A stretch of 64,000 nucleotides of DNA from Amphiura filiformis (taxonomy: Eukaryota > Echinodermata > Ophiuroidea > Amphilepidida > Amphiuridae), in the NCBI RefSeq assembly GCF_039555335.1, contig NC_092628.1:95119782-95183781 (forward strand), read 5' to 3'. Shown here piece by piece: positions 53,220-64,000 of this stretch (the first letter of the stretch is position 1; every line of letters begins with the position of its first letter). Below the pieces are notes generated by a model, which worked only from the letters and a program-made list of their open reading frames with translations, was not told the DNA's origin and searched no databases. Both the position numbers and the translations under genes were made by a program.

Positions 53220-55880
53220 ACTATGATTTGGTTGTCTCTCTAATCCCTGTTTCTCCTATTCATTAGATGTGGGATTGCACACAACATAGTCATCACCACC
53301 GGCACACAAATACATGTAGGTATAATCCATGTAGCACATCTTGTTATCTTGATCCGGTTTAATACAATTAAATAATATCAACTTTGTACTGTTGTTTACC
53401 CAATTACTAATCATATTTGGATAACACTGCACTATCAATGTTTCTTGTATTTGAACTTGCCTAATTCCCCTACACGGTCCAAAGATTTCTGAGTGAATAT
53501 CAAGTTGACAATGATTGTCTAAGCAGAAATGTATTGACCTTTGATATATTTTTTCTTTTTTTGTATAGCTGCCCTGAATGTAATACTGAATATACTTTAA
53601 TTGTGATAAATTTGTTATAAAATGAACAGAAATTTGCACCTATTTAAAAGTTTGGTAATGTGTTATATATTGTTGTCTAAACAAGGAGACCTTTGAACAA
53701 AAATACAGTTGCAGAGAAGATTGCCATCATAATGTAAATATACTCGGTATCGTATGTAAATAGTTTCACAACTTGGCCAACTAATTAATAGCCTTTGACC
53801 CAGACTTCCTAAATGGATTAGAGCAGGGGTTGATTAGAGTGGGGGTTTCAGAAAAGTTAGTTTTTTTAATGCTTTTCTTGGTTAATTATAGAATTGCACA
53901 AATAAAAGCCTGTAAAATTATTTGTGACCTTTAATAGGCTTTGATGTGCAGCTGCTTGATACCGCTAATAAAATGTAAAACTGCTCAGAAGTTTGTTTTT
54001 TTAACCCCTTGGACACTACTAGTCATCTAACAGCATTTCTGATTGGTTGATAACTTGAAATGCTCATTTCAATTGCCAATTATGACTAGGCTTTTTATGG
54101 TCACACTTGCATTTGCAGATGATCTTATTAATACCCGCTTGATTGGTTCAAAATTGGACACAATATTCATTTTGGCCAATTGGCAGGTAGTTCTCATGAG
54201 GTTATTCACAAACAAGAAATTTCAAAACTGTTCAAATATCCTGCTTTTAAGAGTTCAGAATCAGCTGAACTAGGCATGAATTTATCATTTTTATATTTAC
54301 ATATTTTATATTTCAAAGAAAATATACATCTGGTAACTTTGTGGTTCTTGGAAAATGTTTGTGACTTCTGGTGATTAAGGGTGCCATAATGATAATGCAA
54401 TACCCTTTTTTTTCACATGTTTGAAATTGTCAAAAAAACTGCAAAAACTTTCACTCACATTATAGTAAATGTGTCAGAATATTGTAAGTTTTTTTAGTCC
54501 TTGCAGCTAAAAATGTGGTAAAGTTTGATAGTTTGACTTAATCTAAAGAACAAAGTTAACAATATCAGCTATATCATCAGGTTTGCATGACAGGGCATAC
54601 ACGATACACAACAAATACACAGAAATTGATAACAATATCTTAATTCTGCAAATATCAAATTTATTTAATAAAAATGATACCATTCTGCCAAAGTATCAAT
54701 TGCAATTCAGTGGTAAAAACAAATAACAGAGCAAAATACATACTTTACACTCTACAAAATTGGAATTCATTCTGTACAAAATTATTAACAAAGTAAAATA
54801 ATGCTACAAATGTACATCAAGACGATGTAAATATAAGTACCCAATATGAACAGATATAATTCAAAATTGAAGGAAATTAAGTATATCATTTTGCTTTATT
54901 TCATCAAGCTTATCAGTTTCAAGATAAAGAACACACAGCATTATTTTTCTGCAATTGTGAGGAACTCATAGTTAAAAAAATATTTTTTGAGTGGATGCAA
55001 TTCTTGAATAAGAATAATGATTGAATAATGTCGTCTGTATCACATACTGGCGTATCTCAAATGGCAGCCTTGTGTGTTTATTTTTATTATATAGTCAATT
55101 GTGATGAGATACATTGTAAAATTAACTTTATATACTAAGGTATTAACACATTGTTACAATCAGATGCCCATTCATTAAAGAAAGAATCAAGCTGAAATAT
55201 CGAATAACAATATGAAATACAACAATGATAATAAAAATCACACAAGGCAGCCAGAGCATTGAAATTGATATAAACATGCTACAAATTTTGTTAGCTACAA
55301 TTTGATACCTATTTATGTAAAAAATATTCTTTGCACTTTCATATCAATTTCAATGTTTTTAATCAGTTGTGTTAAGAAGTGACCATTCATACAAGTGTGA
55401 ACTTTCTCTTTTTGCCATGTTTATATAGTAGATCTGGTATCAAGGAGATTTTGACATTTTGTAACATTTTTCCAGCCATTGTAACTGAATTGTTGTCATA
55501 CAATTAGGTATGTATTATGACACTTTGATGGCATCAGTACTGCTAAATGCTGTAGATTGCACTTAATATAAACAATTTTGATTGAACACAATAATAAAAT
55601 TTGACTGTTCACAATGACTTAAAAATACTTCTTAAAACAGGGTTACCACAGATTTCAACTTCAAAAGTGCTTGACTTTTCAATGACCGTATCACAAAATA
55701 TCAGACTACTCATAGACAAGATAACATACTGTACCGGTACATAAAATTGGCCATCCAGTCCTCTCCCTTCCCCATCAAGCTAACCTTGAACACTTTGTTT
55801 TTACTTTTCACTTTCTTTTTGAAGAAGAATTCCATGACAGTTTCATGACCAAAATTTAAAAAAAATCTATGACCTACCAA
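53220..55880. other. Region upstream of prominin B, no gene seen
   Basis: AT-rich with no coding exon, tRNA or clear transposon. Holds the candidate first exon end of B (donor after 53219). Confidence 0.4.
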
Positions 55881-56312
55881 TTGTTTGTAATAAACGCTCC
55901 CCCTCCAATAAACGCTCCCCTACAGAAAAATTGACAAAAATTCCATGCTATATCGTGTGAGTAAGCTTAAAACTGGCATCAGTCAGTCAGTCTTGTCAGG
56001 GACGATCAGTAAATTGCATGGACAAAACCTGTTATGACTCGCACTTCCATCCATTCCATTGCCTAATTATGGTAGAATTTCACTAGATTCCTGCTTAATG
56101 ATGTACTTACGGGTGTAATTTTGATGCATTTACCACGAAAATGATATTTTCCATGGGCGTCGCCATTAGTATAGCCATAAATCCCTCTTTTCTACAGGAG
56201 CACCATCGGGAAATTTATCCCGATTTTTAGTTTTTTTCACTGACAATTCACCTTCAATAAACGCCCCCCTTTTGGAAAAATGCAACGCCCCTGGGGCGTT
56301 TATTACCAACAA
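55881..56312. mobile_element. MITE with GTAATAAACGC ends
   Basis: TTGTTTGTAATAAACGCTCC at the left and GGGGCGTTTATTACCAACAA at the right; about 430 bp with repeated AATAAACGCYCCCC inside. Confidence 0.65.
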
Positions 56313-58079
56313 TACGGTTTACATTTTTCTGAAATGACCAAATTGTCAAAACTTTGACAGACTCTGTAAACTCTAATGTTGACTGTGCATACATTTTCAA
56401 CAAAGTTATCTTTGAAAGCAATTTTTTTTTCTTTCATATCTCCACAAAAGGGAGTTTCACACTTTATGGTACTTGCCAACCAAATAAATCAGTAGATAGA
56501 ACTTGAAAGTAACTTGTTATTCAATTACGAAGATTCTTTTGTGCTGCAAGTTAATCAAGGTGCATAGCATAGTAGGAGCCATATTTGTCCAATTGTAGAC
56601 ATTTAACTAAAAAACCGCAGTGTACTTTTTAATACATTGACCTTACAGGAAATGAGGCAAGGAAACCAATAATCACATTAATATTTCCATAGGTCTTGTG
56701 GTTCTTCAGTTAAAGGCAGAATAAGGGGAGACACATTTGCCCATGCCCAAATTTCTTAATACTTTCACTTGAAACTGATAAAATACAACTTTTTAATCTC
56801 CCATTTCTTCTTGATCTAAAAATCTTTTTTTTGTCACATAACTCAAGACAGCTGAAATAAATTGGCGTAAAATATGAGTCAGGAATGCGCGAATGCGAAA
56901 TATTGTGATTACGCAGTCAAGTTGCATTCGGTATGACGTTAATGCCAGCAAACGTGTATAAACAAAACAAAGATTTGCAGTCAAAATGCCATCCAGATTT
57001 TGGCTTTTGCCGCACTCATGGCATACATATTGGATTCATTGTTCCAAAAGATGCAAATTAAGACCATGCACCAGATATAGCTTTCGCAAGCATGAATAGC
57101 AATGTTTTGCCGATCAGATTGACAAAATTGCTTTTTTACATACACATATTTTTCAATATTTCGAAAAACAAGGCAAATTTCCACAAAAAAAAGAAACCTT
57201 CCCTAATTTCACGTCTCTGCTTTCTGAAAAGCTAACTGATTTTTTTTCAACTGGACTGATTTTTTTCTATGTTGTCACAAACAATTTGGTGCAAAAAATG
57301 TATTTTTGTGATTTTTCAATAACTAAACATATTTGTTTAAATTCTGACATTACCATAGGATTCCTTGACTCGTTTCCATCCCAAATAATGTGTAGTTTTA
57401 TATACTTTGGACTTGAACTTCAGCAGAAATAATGAAGTCGGAAACTGTCCATGTTCTCTTCCATTACTCTCCCCTTAAGGCCAAAAATATATCAAAAAGT
57501 TTTGGGTATCCTCCCTTGAGAAAAATCATGCTCATGGGTCAGAAATGATACCCTTTCCATCAACAAGCCTTGGGGTTGTCTTTATAGAGACCATACCATT
57601 CCTCTTCTGTGTTTGTCTCAATATTTGAGTGCAAACACCACCTTAAGATTTTAAAGATTAGACTAATATCTATGCTAAACCTTTCTAAGAATGCGGACTC
57701 TGATGTTTTTTGTTGACAATCTTTTTTAGCATTAACAAATCCTAATCCTGTTACATCTAAAAATCAAGAAATTTCTCTTCTTGAATTTGTTTTTTGAGTA
57801 AAACCTTTCACTTGTACATCATCATTTGGCAGGATCCTGTTAGTGAATTGAATTGAATTGAAGTATGCATTGTTGTGTGGCATAGTAAGTTTGAGCCCCG
57901 CAAAAGTCAGTTTGTTCTTGTGAAATATTAGTGCCGACATGATAGCTGGGTCTAAAATGGCCAAAAAACTTAGTGGTAATACAAGTGAAACAATACTAAA
58001 AAGTGAATAAATAATAAAATAATTGCACATTACTATTGAGCCACCACTTGCTTTGCTTATCACACCAACTGTGTTGCCA
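56313..58079. other. Downstream of the R3HCC1L-like gene, no further gene seen
   Basis: AT-rich. Includes the probable 3' untranslated part of the R3HCC1L-like gene next to 58080 and a short GAATT repeat at 57845. Confidence 0.4.
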
Positions 58080-58135
58080 TCAGATATTGCCTTCCCATAT
58101 GTCATGAGTCTGTTGTCTGTCAGCTCGCTTCTTAT
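58080..58135 (-). CDS. R3HCC1L: R3HCC1L-like last coding exon
   Basis: Acceptor TTTATTATTACAG, then DKKRADRQQTHDIWEGNI and TGA. The DIWEG match to human R3HCC1L is what identifies this 56-nt exon, 3.2 kb from the previous one. Confidence 0.8.
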
Positions 58136-61100
58136 CTGTAATAATAAATAAACAAACAAATCATATCATTGCGTACATACTACATCACCATGATCACTAC
58201 GATGGCTGAACTTAACTGTAGAATGATGTGTATATCCATTAGTAACAGTGTTTATGATTGCATATCAGCAAATGGACATATGGCCACACGTTTTGAACTC
58301 GCCACCCAAAAATGGTGGTGTTGTTACGCTTTTCCAAATCGAGACTCGTTCAAATTGTTATATCTCTGCTTAAACAAAAGGTATTGAAGTGTGTTTGGTG
58401 TCATTTTGTAGCTATATAAGTGCCCTAACAGACCTCCAAAGGAGAATTGTTTATCAGCTAAGATAGTGGAGTTAGAGTTGTTTGAGTTCAGAATGACCGA
58501 GGTGGTGGATGAGGCGGTGGCGGATGAGGCGGTGGCGGTATGTGCAAAGTCTATGGGAAATAAAGATTTTGTGTGTGTGCGTTGAATCAACTGATAATAT
58601 CTTTGCATCCATATGGGCTACAGACATGGTTAAGAGCTCTTTTGAAAGATTATTAATTCTGCTAATTGTTTTTAATCATTTTTAACTCTTTATGATTGGT
58701 TTAGTCTATAAAATGCAAACTTTTAGGTACAAAACTACCCGTTTTCATATTAAACACTGTAGTAAGCAATGCGGATGTCTTCAAAATCTAAAAGTTGCTG
58801 TAAATTTTTAATTACTTATCCTATCATAGTCAAAGTTTACATTTTCTGAGAGGAAATTTGATGAGGAATCTAAATATGGACTTACTTTTTTTGTATGGGT
58901 TAGGGGTAAAATGTTTCAGTTCAAAATATGTTGAATTGTAAAAAAATTTGATCATATTTTGGGACACCCTGTATTCCGAGATTACCAAACAGCTGTGATT
59001 TTTTTTCTTCCAGAGTTAGTAGGCTCCCCCTAACCTCTAACCAAATCAATGTTGTTTACTTTCAGTTTATAACTGCAAGTTAGTAATAAGCAATGCATTA
59101 AATGACCCATTTTTTATTTGGATTTTTTTTATTCCACCCTGTATAACTTCAAGGTCACCCTGTACAGTGAGTTGAAATGTGTATATTTAAATTGCTTTTG
59201 CCTTCAGCTTTCCAAAAATGTATACTTTTGCTAGTTTAGGGTTGATAGTTGTGGAGATATTCTAATTTGAAACTTGATTGGTGTAAAAATTCATAATATT
59301 TGTGATGTAACGCTAAGGGTGGCGAGTTCAAAACACGTGGCCATAAGTCTACTTGCTGCTGAGCCACTAAAGCCATAATGTACGATCTTATAATATGATA
59401 TAATATTTTTTGGCATATTTGTAATGTTTACACATGTCTCAACTTACACCTAAATGGAATCGGTCAAATTTGTTGTGTTTGTAGGTCAACAGAGCAATTT
59501 TGACATTTAAAGTCAGTATGCCATAGAACTCCATGTTAAACAATCAAAATAGACAGTAGGGTTTCTTTCACTTTCCCTTGTTATTTATAATGGACAGAAA
59601 TGCTTCCCAGCAGTTATAACTAATATTATTTCAGCATTTTGGGTAAAAATAACAAAATTAAAATTTGACGGAAATCATAGGGGAGACCGGGGCAAATCCG
59701 CCCTAGGGGCAAGTCCGCCCACCCCATGTTTCTGGTCTTGTGATTGCTGGAAAAGTACAATGATGATGTAATTAGCTGGCACACGTCATAGCTAAGTACC
59801 CAAGAAAACAAGACAGTCCGACACATCTCACCACAGAAATTATCGTCAAAAAACGTTTTTGAATCAAGGAAGTTTACATTTTTGAAATTAGTAATATTGT
59901 AATAATCTCAAGACCTTGCAGAAACGGTTTTCGTTCTTATATTTATTTGGAAGGTGAACGTTTTGCCCAACATATTATGCAATTAAAAGATCGACATATT
60001 ATGTTTTGTAGGCATAACACGAGGTAAAGAAAAAAAGTAGTGTTGGGGCAAGTCCGCCCTGTATGTGAAGGGGCAAGTCCGCCCTGTGTTTTCCCCAGGC
60101 TGACTCCCGGGCGGATTCGCGCCATCGGCGTATTATGCAAAATATTGATAATAATACCTTTAAGAAGAGTAAAACTACATGCAAGCATGTTTTTTTTAAA
60201 GTTAAGTTGTATCAGTATTATTCATACCACCGTTTATGCCCTAAAACCATAAATGCCGAAGTTGTAAATAAAGGTTTTGCTCATTTTGGACCCTACATTT
60301 ATTAGCTTACATTATACCCCTCCAATAAATTTAGTAAACTCTTTAGAAGAGAGTGAGTGCCTAATATATACCCTTTACTAAACGTTTGCATTAAATTTAT
60401 AATTGTTATGCAATATCAGGGCGAACTTACCCCACCATAGGGGCGGACTTGCCCCAGCACGGGCAAGTCCGCCCTGTCATCGTGATTTTTATTTTCCCTT
60501 CTCCTGCCGTTACTGAAAGCTCAATGTCCTTACAAATGTGGTTGTATTTAGCTATAGTATACAGCTTTAAAATGTAAAAACTATAGCCTTCTAACAAGAG
60601 AATTGTTCTCTCTAGGCGAGATTGAAGAAAATAGGGCGGACACGCCCCGGTCTCCCCTACATAATAAGGCTTTTTAAAGCCTTAATGAATTTCTTGTTAA
60701 AACAAGAAATTCAGGTACATAAGCCATATATGCATTCTCTTAAAAAGATAAAATTCATTGGAATCTGATGGAGTTATAATGTGCAGCACTGATCACCTCT
60801 ACATGATCCCATTCCAAAGACCTCTACAGGAGATTCTTCAGACTCAAACATTAGAGAAACACAACATTCTCTTAGTGCCAGATTTCTTGAACATAGATGT
60901 CCTTACAACATCTTTTAGTGCCAGATTTCTTGAACATAGATGTCCTTACAACATCTTTGTCTATTCTTTGGTTGCTTCAAGTTCTGTAGTGATGTACGTG
61001 CATATTTTGCAGATCGCAGTATCTAAACGCACATGCAAAGTTAATCGAGCAGAGTGCACATGCACTCATACAAGGGTGGTTTGTCGAACTTGAAGCGACC

Positions 61101-64000
61101 CAAGGTATACATCTCACAACGTAATCCACATTATATGCAGGGCATCACATCTGTTGTGCTTATGTTTTGAATAATGTGGTATTTTGTCTTGGATATGTAA
61201 GCTTGATAGCCACCACAAATAACAACAACAGCAACTAAATAATCATCATACTGTTCCGACTGTCTGGTATTTGCAGACAGGTATATTGGAAAAGTTACCT
61301 TTAGCTTCTCTCAGTTTCCGTCTTTCTGTCTCTCGCTGTTCTCTTGTGACCTTAGTCCTTAGCCCAAGAGCACCACTTATGAGTCGTCTGGCTGCCACAG
61401 CTGTTGTGTCTGGTTTAGCCTTGTAAGGTTTCAGGAACTCAATGGATTTTTTTGCTTTCATTTTTGATTCTCTTGTTGCCAGAGCCAACGGACGGGTACG
61501 GAACATGGGGTTCATAAGACCTAATGCATCTTGAGCTGTGAATGTATTGAATGAAAGTAACAGGGTTGTTACTTGTGGTACCAATAGCAAAGTTATATTT
61601 TTTTTGATTTCCATGATTTTCACTACACAAATTTCTACCAAACTTAACAAAGTTTTCATTTTGTAATATTAAATAAGCCTCCACATAGCCCATAACCCAG
61701 TACTGTACCTGCGCTTGCGAATAGTAGTCTCCATACTGAATGCTCCCTATACTAGGTATACTCTGCAAACACGGAAAGCATAAGCCTGTGAAGCAGGTTA
61801 CACATCTTGTGACTATTCGCATATACATGCACGGTAATGCACCCTTCATGAAAACTTTTGACATTGCCATGATTGTGTTTATGTCAAGTGTTACATAATT
61901 TGCGAGGAAAAATCTACTTGAACTTGAAGTGTGGTGGAATCTTGTGGCAGTGGGCTCTGCATCAAACGAATGAACGACAACACTGACTGAGCTAGAACTT
62001 TGCTTTACAAAAGTAAATGTGAAAGCCTAAACTACACTTTAAAATGTTGATTGAGTGGATTGCTCCTCAGTGTTTTCCAGGAGAAGGAATCGTTATTACA
62101 AAATGTAAATCATGATGTAATACAAGAAATTAATTTGCTTTTGAAGGGACATTTTGCAATCAACAGCCTCATCCCTCCACTTTTCTCAAAAAAAGTTGAG
62201 ACTTTTATACCACTGGAAACCTCTGGATACATAATGTTTATGTATAAAAATTTCTTGCAGATTAATTTGTTTAGCAAAAATATTATCAAATTTGAATTGT
62301 GTTCAGTTACAACACAGTAGCCTATGGAGTAGTGTAACACACATAACCGCAATCAAAATCGCAATCAACTGAAATTTTGGGAATAAGCTTTTTTCGTGGA
62401 TATCTACTGAAAATGCCATAAAAAGAGGAAGCTAGGATCACTAAATACTCCTGTTAATGACTGACTGGATAACAAAATAATAGCCCACAAATTAAAACAA
62501 AAACAAAAAAGCATAGCACTTGGGTTTTTGGCTAAAAGAAACTACCTGTAAGACAAACTTGGTTTTTTTTTTGCCTTTTTAGTGTTAACAACTTACCAAC
62601 TAGAGGTGTTGCGAATATGGCCAAAGCATGTGTGTCATCAACCCACTTGATGTCAAAACCTTTATTCCTGAAGAGAAACCAGTCAATAAGAAATACAATT
62701 ATTTCAAATTTACAACTTACATCGTAGCACAATCCATTATAAAGAAATGCAAGTAATTTTCTTAAAATTCTTTTGAAATAAACATTATCGCACTCCCTGT
62801 TCAAGGAAATTGGCAGTGTAGAAAAGGTCATGAACATATACTTTCATAATCCGATAGGCACTAACACTAATGAATTCAAGGGAATGCAGATTGGGATGCA
62901 GATACTTACTTGAAATCTGAGAATGACATGACAAGGTCAGGTGTCTTGAAATCTGCTGGGAAATCATACACTTCTATCACATGTTCAAAGGCTGTGAAGA
63001 AAAATAAAAGAGTGTCAGAATCCCTTCTACATATATCATCTAACATATATTTGGTACATTTTTTACGACTTTGATAAGCCTGCCTGTGATATGCGACCTG
63101 TTCTGTCAAAATTAGATGGAATTGGGCACCTACATGTTACTGGTTACAGAGTTTCTGCCTACTTCATGCCTATTCTGTCGGTCCAACATCCGGGTTATCT
63201 CTAGTCTCGGGCCCAAACTGCATGTGGCTCACGGTTTGTTATGAACAACAGAAACCGGCTGTGAAGGAGGCTACATAGCGATGTTGTTGGAGTGACATTC
63301 AATTTCGGGAAAAAACGACACTCGACCATGGAATTTAATTTTAAGTTTGTCAGTATATAAATGGTAAATCAAGTAAGTTTCTTCCACTCTGAAGACTTAG
63401 AAACGGTTGTTTGATTCCACTGCCTATTTGCGATCGAAATTTACATAACACCAATGACAGAAATCATCAACAAAAATCGAATCAGGGACTTGTTTTCACT
63501 CGACCGTGAGTCGCATCATCAACCGGAAGTGACGTGGCACGGACCGACAGAATTTCAAACAAAAGCATTGAACATGTGTCTTGTACCATAATGCAGTCAG
63601 GGTGCTAAAATAAAATTCTATAATGCTTGAAGGCAAAAGAAATCTGTCAAATTTGATGATTCAGAACCAAAAAAGAATATCAGATATAATTTACATAAGC
63701 AATATGTCAGCGCCCAGTTCCGTTAAATTAAATCCGAGGCCCTGACAATTTTGTGTTAGCGAGGTTCTACTGTATAATTCATCTTCAAGTAATGGCGTCA
63801 GTGTACATAAAATGACGAGGGTTCATCTACAAGCTTACCATCAAGCTTGTCGTCCTAATTATTGTATCATTTCTATACATGTCTTCGTAGCTATACTAAC
63901 CTGAATAGTCCATATTATCTTTGGGTTGCCAGTTATAATAATCATGCTTGGGCTTCTTCAAAGAAACTTTCACTTTACCAATGCCTTCTGCAAGCTGTGG
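58080..64000 (-). CDS. R3HCC1L: R3HCC1/R3HCC1L-like protein, C-terminal part (5 exons, 5' end outside window)
   Basis: Exons 63901-64000 (partial), 62910-62991, 62597-62667, 61299-61535 and 58080-58135 join in frame to 181 residues plus stop. Diagnostic stretches are IEVYDFPADFKTPDL, KGFDIKWVDDTHALAIF, TAVAARRLISGALGLRTK and the ending DIWEGNI; human R3HCC1L has the very similar FPPEFKTEDL, KGFDIKWVDDTHALGVF, ALARRLVISALGVRSK and EDIWEGRDQSTV. The family carries an R3H domain (outside this window) and is linked to the exon junction complex through an EJC-binding motif; the part seen here reads as a beta-alpha-beta RRM-like fold followed by a basic coiled-coil tail (EQRETERRKLREAK). R3HCC1 is the alternative name; the DIWEG ending favours R3HCC1L. 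Transcribed in the same direction as the prominins, with no sign of functional linkage. Confidence 0.85.
58264..59363. mobile_element. 1.1-kb element with about 65-bp inverted ends
   Basis: TCAGCAAATGGACATATGGC and ACGTTTTGAACTCGCCACCC at the left are mirrored by GGGTGGCGAGTTCAAAACAC and GGCCATAAGTCTACTTGCTG at the right. Inner CACCCTGTA motifs. In the last intron of the R3HCC1L-like gene. Confidence 0.65.
59368..59677. repeat. Dispersed repeat, copy 2, interrupted by a MITE
   Basis: Same family as 33700-33945; its right side is cut at TA (59678) by the 59680-60657 element, so the other copy serves as an empty-site comparison. Confidence 0.55.
59680..60657. mobile_element. 978-bp non-autonomous element with TA target site
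   Basis: GGGGAGACCGGGGCAAATCC at the left and its mirror CGCCCCGGTCTCCCC at the right; TA at 59678-59679 and 60658-60659. Six or more inner copies of GGGGCAAGTCCGCCCT in both orientations. Related right tip at about 9780. Confidence 0.8.
60872..60957. repeat. 43-bp tandem duplication
   Basis: TTAGTGCCAGATTTCTTGAA onwards, two exact copies 60872-60914 and 60915-60957. Confidence 0.9.
61299..61535 (-). CDS. R3HCC1L: R3HCC1L-like exon, basic tail
   Basis: QDALGLMNPMFRTRPLALAT onwards to RRKLREAK. Acceptor ACATTCACAG, donor GTAACT. Reading through the donor gives an unrelated tail, so the splice to 58135 is preferred. Confidence 0.87.
62128..62457 (-). mobile_element. TTAA-bounded MITE, copy 2
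   Basis: Reverse orientation of copy 1; shares GAAATTTTGGGAATA, CCACTGGAAACCTCTGG-type and CAGCCTCATCC blocks. In an intron of the R3HCC1L-like gene. Confidence 0.55.
62597..62667 (-). CDS. R3HCC1L: R3HCC1L-like exon, KWVDDTHAL motif
   Basis: NKGFDIKWVDDTHALAIFAT then PLV: the most conserved block of the family. Acceptor CTCTTCAG, donor GTAAGT. Confidence 0.9.
62910..62991 (-). CDS. R3HCC1L: R3HCC1L-like exon, start of RRM-like region
   Basis: FEHVIEVYDFPADFKTPDLV onwards to SDF. Acceptor TTCTTCACAG, donor GTAAGT. Confidence 0.87.
63172..63553 (+). mobile_element. DNA element with ATTCTGTCGGTCC ends, copy 2
   Basis: 382 bp from ATTCTGTCGGTCC to GGACCGACAGAAT, a perfect 13-bp inverted end. 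In an intron of the R3HCC1L-like gene. Confidence 0.7.
63901..64000 (-). CDS. R3HCC1L: R3HCC1L-like exon (partial at window edge)
   Basis: Frame begins at 64000: KVKVSLKKPKHDYYNWQPKD then NMDYS. Ends at donor GTTAGT. An acceptor-like CACAG right at the edge leaves the true exon start open. Confidence 0.7.

Noticed and set aside
57764-58159. 131-residue frame at the end of the R3HCC1L-like gene
   Set aside because: A different frame over the last exon and 3' region; the frame joined to 61299 gives the conserved DIWEG ending and stops at 58080.

Overview
The window is animal nuclear DNA: AT-rich, intron-dense, with canonical GT-AG introns and a very high load of short DNA transposons. The repeats (TTAA-, TA- and 8-bp-duplication MITEs, tRNA-derived SINEs, CR1/L2/jockey-type LINEs, a Penelope-like relic) and the gene content suggest a marine invertebrate, most likely a deuterostome such as an echinoderm or hemichordate. 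The species placement is inference. All three host genes lie on the minus strand.

Gene layout. Prominin gene A runs from its start codon at 24034 down to about 115 (21 coding exons, 909 residues). Prominin gene B runs from 51614 down to 29731 (21 coding exons, 917 residues). They are a head-to-tail tandem duplicate: every intron has the same phase and exons 3 to 18 have identical lengths. The third gene is the 3' part of an R3HCC1/R3HCC1L homologue (58080 to beyond 64000; five coding exons, 181 residues seen). I rebuilt these models by hand from splice sites, frame continuity and comparison of the two copies; summed exon lengths give unbroken frames.

The prominins are five-pass membrane glycoproteins of plasma-membrane protrusions. 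Both copies show a signal peptide, TM1 followed by a cysteine-rich CCRCC-type loop, TM2, a first large extracellular region, TM3/TM4, a second large extracellular region, and TM5 with a cytoplasmic tail. The tails have diverged but both contain a PPxY motif close to the C terminus.

The most unusual item is in gene A: about twelve tandem 82-bp units (19487-20480), each carrying a copy of the intron 3 splice acceptor and the first bases of exon 4, with a four-unit higher-order pattern. Exon 7 of gene A also has a 39-bp in-frame duplication of its splice donor. Gene B has a broken extra copy of exon 14 in intron 13, a Penelope-like relic between inverted arms in intron 3, and a nearly full-length LINE in intron 2.

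Region by region: 1-24.1 kb gene A, including a 3.6-kb fold-back element with 1-kb arms in intron 12 and LINE pieces in intron 2; 24.1-29.7 kb intergenic, mostly MITEs; 29.7-51.7 kb gene B; 51.7-58 kb intergenic, including the upstream region of B; 58-64 kb the R3HCC1L-like gene, whose last intron holds two further DNA elements.
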